Assembly: GCA_963924555.1 (NCBI GenBank)
Contig: OZ004591.1
Span: 3,100,001-3,164,000, forward strand
DNA length: 64,000 nt
Origin: Crambe crambe
Taxonomy: Eukaryota; Porifera; Demospongiae; Poecilosclerida; Crambeidae
Direction: 5' to 3'
Under the pieces are notes generated by a model. It had not been told where the DNA came from. It did not search any database and worked only from the letters and a program-made list of their open reading frames with translations. This document shows positions 23,122 through 33,074 of this stretch, piece after piece. The position numbers were made by a program, and so were the translations under genes. Position 1 is the first letter of the stretch, and the number at the start of each line of letters is the position of its first letter.

Positions 23122-24898
23122 GAATCATAAAAATTTTAGATTTAGACGGCGGCTGGTGCTGATTGTTGACGCTGTTCTGGAGGAGTTTGAGCGGACATAG
23201 CTGCATTGTTTTCTAGATGTAAGAAGTTTAGTTGAGCCTGTAGCAAGAATAGAAGAGATACAGAGAGTCCAGTTTGTATTGTTCATGCCCATTCCTTACT
23301 AACCCTACATAGAGAGTGCTACCACACTCTCTGATGAGTATGCAGATAAGGTGTTCATGCCTTACTTAATGAAGCAGCTAGGGAATACTACATGATTGGG
23401 GATACATACATTGTAGACAGTTTAAAGGAGTCCACCAGGAACAAGAGGGGAAGGGTGTGTGAAGAAAAGTGTCTGGCTCAACTACGCTCCCTGGTAACTG
23501 GAAGGATTCCTTCATGACTCAAAGAATAAAGAGGAGCTGTTTACCTTTCTTACAGTCAAGGTTGCTGAATACGCTTTTCCACCAAGCAAGTTTGTGTATA
23601 TCACATCGGGGAAGTCTGTTGTGTGCATAGGCTCAAGCAATCCAATGCTAGATTGCAACCATGAAGAAGCTGATACCAGGGTCATTGTGCACAGTAGACA
23701 CTGATGTGGTAACAATCCTTATTGGCGCATTCTATGACCTTACTGCAATTCAACCTCAAGCAGACATCTGCATGGGTTGCCTTTGGGATGGGGAAGAACT
23801 ACTGCTTCTATTCCATAAACATCGTCTGTTCCACCCTAGGAGAGCCAAGATCCCGAAGTCTACCAGTGTTTCATGCATTGACTGACTGTGACACTGCTTC
23901 AGCCTTTAAGGGAAAGGGCAAGAAGACTGCTTGGCAAGCTTGGCAGATCTATGAAGCTGTCACAGACACATTCGTACACCTTGCCAGTCATGTTATTTCT
24001 TCACCACATGAATTCTCGTAGACCAAGGAGTCAACATCAGGGCCTTGGATCCCAGTGTGGATTACAATCACAGAAGTTCCCAGAGCATGCAGCGAACTCA
24101 TAAAATGTTCATGCAAAGGAGATTATACCAGATGCAAATGTGCTAAAGCTAATCTTCAATGCTCATCACTTTGCCAATGCAAATGTAATGACTCTGTTTA
24201 CACTAAACTAATTTTGCATCAGTTATTTTTTCTCGTGCAGCCATTTGTTCTTAACCATAAGTGCTAAATTATTGTTGAAGTTAGCTCCTAGCCTAGTAAG
24301 GGATCTTCATGTAAAAGTGACTGCAATAGCCTACTGTAATCTTCACTTTGTATGCAATTTGCAGTGATTTATCTTATAATTGCCGAATATGGCGGCCATT
24401 TTGTTATTCTGCGGGTGCGCTAGGAATATTTTCCACTTTGTAACTGCTATTGTGAATAATAATGCAATTTTCAGTCATTTATCACAAAATATATTGGATA
24501 ATTGCTGAATATGGCGGCCATTTTATTATTCTGCGAGTACGCTAAGAATTTGTCGGGGGCTCCTAGGCTAATATTGTTTAGTATCACAAAATGAACTCTT
24601 GTGCAAAAAATGGCACTTTTGTCCGCCCGGTAACGATTATTTCACTAAGCAACCTGACTAATTACAACAGTATGAAAGACCACAAGAGTTTAGGCCAAAT
24701 TATTCAAAGCTTCAAGATGGTGAAAGAGCAGCTGCTCTCTGGAGGCGATATAATGTGGCAAGAATCCAAAATTATCAACTATCAAGAAAACTCCAAGAGT
24801 TGCAAGAAAGAATTCAGAGCAGGGAGAGAATGGCTTCTCTGTTTAGACGATATGGAACAGGTCAAGCAGCAGAAATGTATGTAGCAGATGAAGATTAA

Positions 24899-27611
24899 CT
24901 TTGGCTGTTAGCTAGGACTGTTATGTGTGTGTGTGACCTTTAATCAGAGACTTTTCAATTGCAGTTCACATAGTGTACTTACTAGCTGTTGACTTTTGTA
25001 TAGTATTATTACTCATTAATTTTAGCTAAGACCCCTTCTACTTTCAGAACATGTCTGATATCATACCTCCCCAAACTGGCAATAACCAGGTTGGGATCTC
25101 TGTTTTGGGACCCCCATCCCTATTGCTATTGCTGTTTTGGGACCCCCATCCTTAATTATGAGTACAAATCCTGTGACTAGAGGCTTATCAATAGCTGTCA
25201 ATTGGCTGGGATTCAAAGTTGATGTAAGAATATCATAGCTGCATGCTGGTTTAGTGAGTGATGGATTTACTGCAGACTGAATTCTGGTCTCAACATGCAT
25301 CTTTTTTTCTGGTTGGCATGATTGTGATAACATCAGTACAAGGATTACTCATAACCTTCACAGAGGTTGTTTTATCTTGTTCCTTGGTACATATCAATAT
25401 TATTTTCTCTCCCATTTATAACCTGGTTCTTCTATGCCATTGCCAGCACCAAGTCTTCTAATATAATTGTTCTGTGCTTAGCAGAAATCATGGTATAGTT
25501 GTATGAGTTATCCATACAAGGCCTTTAACCAGAATCATTATCTGCTTAGGGAATGTATTTCATTTCATCTGTTCTACTAATGAGAATGAATATGCCTGAA
25601 GAATATAGGTATGTGTGTGACTTCCATCACTCCCTCTATTATTATTTATATTAGGTTAATAGTAACAAAAGTTTTAGGAGAATTAGAATTCATCGATGGT
25701 TCAATGTCATTTTTTTGGTAAGTCTGTTTAGGATTGTAACTGTCTGTGAGTTTGGTGAGAAGAGGGAGGGGAGAAGGTGGATGTACATACATACATAGAT
25801 ACTGCATGACTATTTGAAAAAAATCAGGAGCTGTGTGCAAACTATTCATGGGAATGTTTTTGTGGGGGAAAAACATACCTCCCTCTCCCCTCCCCCCCCC
25901 CCCCCCCCCCAAAAAAAAAAAGATGAACCCTGTATGGATCATGCTACTGATGTGACATAATTTTACTTCCAGACTTCCAATCATACATATATCATGGAAG
26001 TAATAATCCATAAGATGTTTGCTATGAGGAACTAGCGTACAGTTAGCTTATAACACTGTAATAAGTACTTATTTTGCACCTGTGACACCCTTTGCATGAG
26101 TGTATTGCCACTTGGAGATGTTACTGAATAATCTGTAACAACAAACTACACAAGGAAACTAAAATGGACGGGGATCCTTGTTTCTGTTAATGTACAAGGT
26201 ACATGCAATGGAGTACTAGTGGTGCACAGTATTAATGTTCTGTGATTTGGTACAGAATGTTTTTCCATCAAAACTTTCTTTTCTGGCACTATACATTATA
26301 TAGTACAATTATTATCACAAGAACCTAGAAGACTCATGGCTTGTTCATGCTTGATTCTTTTACCTTCCTTGCTTCCATTCCTCTTGCCCATTTTCCCTTC
26401 ATTGTTGCTTCAATTCTTAACTGTCGTTAGTATATCATAGCCTTCAGGAAGGTAATAATCATTGGTGGGAGCTATGCCTTTTTGCACATTCATTTTTAAT
26501 GCACATAGCATAGGTTACCTGAAGGTTTAAATGACTTGTCACAGTTGTAGATACAGCATGGTAATTTCGTTGTCATTCTCAGCATTGTGATTCTGAACTC
26601 TTCTTCCTCCTTAAAGTTCATACTGTGCTATGCCATTTAATCTTTCTTTAAGGTATATCTTTGTCCTTCCATTTTAGTTTTTACCAATTTTGTAGTTATC
26701 ATAGCTGAAATATTAATAATTACTCACTAACTTGTATGGGTACTATCCTTGTTCCAGGGGAACAAAACAGGGTGCTTAAGTATATTATCATGCCACATTG
26801 CATTTGATATACTTGGGGAAAACACTGGGTTAAGGGACTAGCTGGGTACTCGATCACCTGTACACACACTTTCCTCCATCTTTAACTCACCACTAAACCA
26901 AGCTAGAGTCTAGCAACCTAGGTAAGAAACTAGTTGGGTGCCTAATCACCACACACACTTCCCTCTATAACACCTACTAGTTACCTATAACCTTTCCCAA
27001 CACTAAACCAAGTGTAATAGCCTGTAACTGTTCAATCAAATGATCTACTGCACTTGCAATTGGAGCCAAGTAGTAATAGATGTTATCTCATTCACCATTG
27101 CTGTTCTATTTTAGGTCAGTGCTCTGTCAAGCATAGGGTTTTTATACTTGGCACATCAGCACTCATCAGAAAAGAAGTTATTGAATTGATAATATTTATT
27201 TTAATTAGAAGCTGTTCAAAATCACCACATAATATCAATTATTTTTAATGTCTTCTTCTCTTTTTTTTAAACTTCATATTCTCACTTTAAATTTAATCAG
27301 TAGCTATAATATTATAGTACAAGTGAGTGATGATTATCATTGCCTGAACTCAACACAGTACGATGTGTATCTAGCAAAGTCCAAGAGGGTGCTATTTACT
27401 TATGTTGTAAGAATCTTCAGACTAAGAGGCCCTTGATCTTTGAAACAGCTAATTAATCATGCAAGCCTGTAATGCAATATAATAGGAGGAATGATCATGA
27501 AACCAATTTTAATTATAGCGTAACGTAGTACTGTTTACTACTCACCACTGAAACCATTAATATCAACTGTCAATGTTTATTCAATGAGTAGATTATTACA
27601 TGATAGATTGT
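24899..27611. other. Type-1 intergenic spacer between genes E and F
   Basis: The spacer is paralogous to 7253-9932 over its whole length, including the C-run/A-run at about 25885-25921 and the segment shared with the gene C spacer (about 26770-26960). No gene was recognised. Confidence 0.65.
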
Positions 27612-27620
27612 TATAAAAAA
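27612..27620 (+). promoter_or_regulatory. TATA box of gene F
   Basis: TATAAAAAA lies about 57 bp before the ATG at 27669. Confidence 0.55.
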
Positions 27621-27668
27621 GCATGATTGATTGCTCTGCAGTGAGTAAGGACGAAAGATTGAACAAAA

Positions 27669-30600
27669 ATGTACTCCTCTACTTGCCTGCTGCAAATAAG
27701 CAGCTTACTCCTTTTTTCCTGTTCAGTAGTGGCTCATCCTAGAGTTAGTGGTTATCTGATTTCAGATCTCATAGCAAGGCTACAGCAAATTCAACAATCA
27801 GGTATGTAAATAATTATCACCAAATTGATGTGATTCCTCAAGGCACACAATTACTAGATATTGGAAGAATGTGGCCACTCAGATTCTTTATTGGATTTGT
27901 CATGCAGGTACTTGCAGGAGTGCTGGTCATATGAATGGTTGCTGTGATTCAGGACCTAATCCTGCAACTGCATGCCGTGTCCAAACCGTGGGAGGGTACT
28001 GCTATTGTGACATTCATTGTTACAGATACAACGACTGCTGTTCAGATATGCGTGAGATTAACTGCCTCCGTGAGTTTCAATACTTATGCAATACCATGTT
28101 CTCAGGCTGGTATTTCTGGTTGTACAGAGGTTTTCAGGTTGGTTGACACAAAATTTGCCAACAGTGCAGATTTAAATTTGTGCTCGCTAAATTTAAGACC
28201 ATTGCATTTGTATGACAGTATATTTTGCTCGCTTGAATTTATTTCGCACATACACAAATTCTACTGGTCAACCAACCTGAAAACCTCTGTACCCATTTCC
28301 ACAAAAAAAAAACAAAAAAAAACAGCACCTGTTGTAAAAGAAGCATCATTGCAGCAGTCATTATGTGAATTGCACAAGGTATCACAGAAACACTGTCCTC
28401 CTGGTACATAGCAAAGCCCAAGTACAGCAGTATGCTAGTAAAGCTGTGAGGAATTTCCTCCTCAATTGCAATTATTATGGTCCTAATTACTGAACATGAT
28501 TGTATGCATGTAGCTATGTAGTGATTGCAAGGTCTTTATACTTCACACACAGCTACTACAGCACCTCTAGCCCTAGCTCCTGTCATGATACCAGATCCAC
28601 CTACCTGTGCATCTGGAGGCTACACTGGATGTTGCATGCGAGGCCCGGGTAACTCATGCGAAGTCACTAATGTTGGTATGACATGTTACTGTGATCAAGG
28701 ATGCCATGAACGTGGTGAATGCTGCTCTGATATAGGAAATACTTGCCCTGGTAGCTAAAATTTTCAGTACATAAGATTTTAAATCATGTGCTCTTTCTTT
28801 CTTTCTTTCTTTCTTTCTCTCTTTCTTTCTTTCTTCTTCAGTACCCACGACACCTCCTCCCACGACACCTCCTCCACCTACCTGTGCATCTGGAGGCCAC
28901 ACTGGATGTTGCATGCGAGGCCCGGGTAGCTCATGTGAAGTCACTAATGCTGGTATGACATGTTACTGTGATCAAGGATGCCATGAACGTGATGAATGCT
29001 GCTCCGACATAGGAAATACTTGCCCTGGTAGAGTTTTTATTTATTTATTTTTTTAATTTATTTACTTATTTTTCAGCACCCACTACACCTCCTCCCACGA
29101 CAACACCTCCTCCACCTACCTGTATATCTGGAGGCCACACTGGATGTTGTACCCGAACCCCGGATAACTCTTGCTCAGTCAGTAATGATGGCATGAGCTG
29201 TTATTGTGATCAAGGATGCCATGAACGTGATGAATGCTGCTCTGACATAGGAAATACTTGCCCTGGTAGATAAGTTAACCTAATAAGAGAAACCACGCCC
29301 ATTCCAAACCAATCCTACTGTTTTTTTTCCGCGAAAAAATCTGTGGGCTGGCCTAACAAGACTATACATAGAGCACTCTTTGATATCTGTTTTCATTTGT
29401 TATCACTGTTGTGTGCACAGTGATGATAGTGAAAATAGTCACATGCATTCTGTAGCCATGCACTGTATATCCTATGATAGAGATCACAAAACTTTTGTTT
29501 TTATTTTGTTTTTGTTGGGAAAAATAGCTAGCTACCCCAATAAGAATACTTGCTTTAAAGTTAAAGTAACAATTATTTGTCAACACAAATTCACTTAGTG
29601 AAGGAGTGCATAACAAAAGATATGCTATAGCTGCACATCTCTGTGTAATTTTTTTTTATCAGTGGCCCAATTTTTTCCCTAACTCACTAAAACAAACAAA
29701 ACATGCTATAATTCAATTATTGTGACCCTATTATTGTCAACAATTCATATGCATCACTGCATACTAATGCAATGTCATTTTAAATCAGTGATAAGCAGTT
29801 TCATGACTCTATGTGTGGCTAACAAAGCTAGTTAAGCAGCCTAGTACATGGATGGGTGACCCTCATGGAAAGGTTGGATGGTGGTGAGTTGGTGGACCTC
29901 TACCTGCAGTGCAGGTTGAGACCACCACTCCCACCAAGCAGGATCTACTGGAGTCCACTCAGCTCCACCCCTCAATTGAGGAGGTGTGTCTGATAATACA
30001 TCCTTTGGCTATAAAGCTGTTGGTCCCAGGGGGGCCTGTTAGTATTAACCTATGACTAGTTCAGGTTCCTCATCAGCCACTTGGTGGTGTAAATTAATGG
30101 CTATTATTGTTTTTCATTTATGAATAGTGTATGCGTAGTTCCTCCTACGTAGAGTATAGTTAGCTATTATGGATTAAAGGGGCAGGAGAGTGAGTGCTAT
30201 TTTCTATAACGACTTTAAAATTCTGTTTAATTTTCAGCACCCTCTCCTCCACCTACCTGTATGTCTGGAGGCTACACTGGATGTTGTATACGAGGCCCGG
30301 ATAACTCATGCTCAGTCACTAATGCTGGTACGACATGTTACTGTGATCAAGGATGCCATGAACGTGGTGAATGCTGTTCTGACATAGAAGCTATCGGATG
30401 TTATGGTATGCAGCACGTCAATCTTATAGCTTATTATTTGATGCTCGTATATCTTTCAGCACATAACAGTTGCCCGAATAATAATCTTAACACAAGTTGC
30501 TGTGATAGAAGTAATGATGTAGCCTGTAGAGTCACCCTTTCAAATAGTGCATCATGTTGGTGTGACAGTCGCTGCAAGACGAGTAACAACGATTGTTGCA

Positions 30601-31532
30601 ATGATTTTATACAGTTTTGTTCTCCATCTACACCCACTTCCAGTACAGGTGCTTTTCTTCGTAGTTTTTGTGTGTGTGTGTTTTTTGTTTGTTATTCTTG
30701 TTGTTATTTTAAATTAATGGTGTGAATATATCATTCTTCAGCTAATTTGAGATTACATCAACTTATTCGTCAGCTGAAGATGAAGTTAGCACGACAAATG
30801 GTATGACATTATTTAAATACTTAGCCATAGGGCCAATTTATATGCTAAACTTAAGTCGTGCTTGCTGTGCTCACTTGCTTAAACTTTATTGTATGTAGCT
30901 GATCTTTAAATGAATATTTAATGGTGCAGCTCTTGAATGGTCAATGACTTTCTGACTTACATGACTATAACCAATTTAGGTTGTTACTAGTGCCCTTAGG
31001 ACACTATAATCCAGAACAAAATCCCTTGATTAATAATCATACAGGGATGTAGAGTTCCTTCCCCGTCTAGCATGCTTAATAATGGATGTGTAGGTCAGGA
31101 AGACCTCTTAATGAGATCCATTGAGCAACCTGATTGGTCAATTATTAAAAAAGAAAACATGTTTACCTACTTTGGTGATCAATAATATAGACCCACGTTC
31201 GCCCACTGGAATGGAGTAGTAATGAAAGGGCATTACAACAATATGAAAGACCACAAGAATTTAGACCGAATTATGAGGATAGTCTATTGCAACAGTATGA
31301 AATACCACGAGGGTTTAGGCCAAGTTACCCAAACCTTTCAAATGGTAATAATGATGAAAGAGCAGCTGCTCTCTGGAGGCAATATAACGTGGCAAGAATC
31401 CAAAATTATCAACTATCAAGAAAACTCCAAGAGTTACAACAAAGAATTCAGAGCAAGGAGAGAATGGCTTCTCTGTTTAGACGATATGGAGCAGGTCAAG
31501 CAGCAGAAATGTATGCAGCAGATGAAGATTAA
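27669..31532 (+). CDS. SMB-repeat secreted protein, gene F (intact, about 541 aa)
   Basis: The exons are 27669-27801, 27908-28069, 28553-28750, 28842-29027, 29077-29265, 30238-30405, 30460-30648, 30742-30800 and 31191-31532. The total is 1626 nt (541 codons plus stop), in frame with no stops. The signal peptide starts MYSSTCLLQISSLLLF. Order: SMB1, four linker+SMB modules (one with CCTRTPDNSC), terminal SMB, helix, tail with two QQYE repeats (the second reads QQYEIPRG). It is a type-1 gene and the closest partner of gene C: both share the long intron with the 5S SINE and the same module number. The first intron also holds a 165-bp MITE (28125-28289) and a damaged inverted SMB exon (28329-28434). 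Role unknown. Confidence 0.82.
28125..28289. mobile_element. Tc1/mariner-like MITE in gene F intron
   Basis: Perfect 23-bp terminal inverted repeats begin CAGAGGTTTTCAGG (28125-28147) and are mirrored at 28267-28289. The element is flanked by TA on both sides. The paralogous sites in genes B and C lack it. The TA duplication and CAG ends fit Tc1/mariner. The body of 165 bp has no coding capacity. Confidence 0.85.
28329..28434 (-). pseudogene. Inverted SMB exon remnant inside gene F
   Basis: This matches the inverted exon of gene C, but part of the region encoding SGGTC is deleted and the frame is lost (106 bp). Its splice-site positions are still recognisable. Confidence 0.6.
28792..28836 (+). 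repeat. (CTTT)n polypyrimidine tract, gene F
   Basis: A TTTC repeat with one CTCT interruption ends in the acceptor ttcttcag before the exon at 28842. It is orthologous in position to 10905-10968. Confidence 0.8.
29815..30095 (+). mobile_element. 5S rRNA-derived SINE-like element in gene F intron
   Basis: AGCTAGTTAAGCAG and TAGTACATGGATGGGTGACC at about 29827-29862 match the 5S internal promoter region. This copy keeps GGGTGACC, whereas the gene C copy has GGGTGATC. It is the duplicate of 12010-12275. Confidence 0.6.
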
Positions 31533-33009
31533 CGTTGGCTATTAACTAGGACTGTTGTGTGTGTGTGTGACCTTTAATCAGAGACTTTTCAATTGCAGTT
31601 CACATAATGTACTTACTAGCTGTTGACTTTTGTATAATATTATTACTCATCATTAATTTTAAGACCCCTTCTAAAACTTCCACTTTCTGGTGTTATATCT
31701 CCCAAAACTGGCAATAACCAGGTTGGGATCTCTGTTTTGGGACCCCCATCCCTAAGTCTACATAGATTATGGTGACTCCCAGACATAGGGACTCACATAT
31801 AATTTAGGCTAGTGTAATAATTATGATGATAACAATGATAGGGCAAAATGGGGATGTGACTTAGCATAAATCATCATCAGTGACTAGGTCACACAATGAA
31901 CCATACTAGTATACTTTAAAAGCGTCTTAACAATGTGGAGGCAATATCAAAGCATTCAAGACTATGGTGCATTATGAGTGAGATTGAAGAATTGGACTGT
32001 AACTGAGGGGAAGGGGAGAATATGAATAAAAATCCATGTAATAATATATTTATATGTTGACAGATTTTATTGGAGAATATTGACAGTCCAGTCATATTTC
32101 CCTTATGGGTACACCCTGTTGGAACATACCCCCCCACCCCCAAATTCTCCCAGACTATTATGCCCACAAAAATTCGCAAGATGTTTGTAATTAGGGACTA
32201 GCTTATAGTCAGCTTATATAACACATAGCTACTTGTTTTGGCTATCCCACTGAATGCACCCTTTGCATAAGTGTAAACAATTATCATAACCATTGGGAGA
32301 TGTAACTGAATGATCCGTAGCCATCAAAAACATACCACAAAATACACAGGGAAAACTGACCATAGAGGATTCATGACCTGCTCAAGTGAAACTCGTCTCT
32401 ATGTATATTTTACACACTAATAGTAAACATTTTTCCTGTTAGCTATCACCATGGATATAACAACTGAAAAAAAAAGATGATGTACAAGATACAATGGAGT
32501 ACGAGATACAATGGAGTACGAGTGGTACACAAAAAATAATTATGGGGAACCAATAATTGTTTTCCATCAAAACTCTTGCACTACATAATTATAGTACAAA
32601 ATATAGCTACCGCCATTATCACACTTATTGCTAGAGCTCATTGTAACAAGTGGCTTCTTCATGATTATAGTCAATCCATTCTTGGGACACCTTTTCCCTT
32701 TACCTTATCTTCCTTTCTTGCTTCCATTTTTTTTAAATACAGTACAAGTCGTTGTCTATAGTATACCTGAACAATTATCTAGCTGGTGCGATGTGTATCT
32801 ATGCAAATCAAAAGGAGTGTGCTGTTTATTGTCATATGAACATTCAGACCTCTTCAGATAACGCATGCAGACCTGTATTAAATTTCAGAAATAGGAACCA
32901 ATTTTAATTATAGTGTATGACAGCAATGTTATCACTCAAATGCCACTGAAACTATCAATATCAACTGTCGATGTTTTCAATTTGAGTAGATTGTTACATA
33001 AAGGATCAT
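31533..33009. other. Type-2 intergenic spacer between genes F and G
   Basis: The spacer is paralogous to 13726-15192. A small tandem duplication (GATACAATGGAGTACGA twice) is present near 32490-32521. No gene was recognised. Confidence 0.6.
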
Positions 33010-33018
33010 TATAAATTA
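33010..33018 (+). promoter_or_regulatory. TATA box of gene G
   Basis: TATAAATTA lies about 65 bp before the ATG at 33075, as in gene D. Confidence 0.5.
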
Positions 33019-33074
33019 GAAAAACATGATTGAAGCTTTGCAGCGAGTAAGGACGAACGATTGAACAACAAAAA

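Larger units (their letters stand above)
21618..24660 (+). mobile_element. DNA transposon with terminal inverted repeats, decayed, in gene E
   Basis: The ends are TAGTCAGGTTGCTTAG (21618-21633) and its exact reverse complement (24645-24660), flanked by ATT on both sides. The homologous site in sister genes is ...GTCTATTGCAACAG. Weaker inverted similarity goes on inward, with GCCTAGGAGCC and AATGGCCGCCAT on the left mirrored near 24500-24570. Remnants of one protein run in the plus direction with frameshifts: CMVLDGPVIVHSLPTSGVTT at about 22410-22465, HEEADTRVIVH near 23660-23695, TDVVTILIGAFYDLTA near 23702-23750, HALTDCDTASAFKGKGKKTA near 23870-23935, and a Cys-rich tail (CSCKGDYTRCKCAKANLQCS) near 24105-24160. 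I recall HALTGCDT-type proteins as common in cnidarian and sponge genomes, but I cannot assign a superfamily. Confidence 0.75.
19288..24898 (+). pseudogene. SMB-repeat secreted protein, gene E (start lost, transposon in last exon)
   Basis: Exon remnants are 19288-19423 (signal peptide), 19540-19704 (SMB1, Asp after CC changed to Ala), 19901-20156, 20194-20379, 20456-20641, 20702-20747, 20795-20960, 21050-21108, 21538-21617 and 24661-24898. Many lesions are visible. The start codon is ATA (19288-19290). Exon 19901-20156 has an 8-bp deletion before GACATG. Most of the SMB in 20702-20747 is deleted. The terminal SMB exon lacks 23 bp. The helix exon has TGA for CGA. A 3043-bp transposon splits the last exon. 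The 3-prime part beyond the transposon (NYSKLQDGER) is type 1 like gene B, although the 5-prime part is type 2. Confidence 0.8.
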
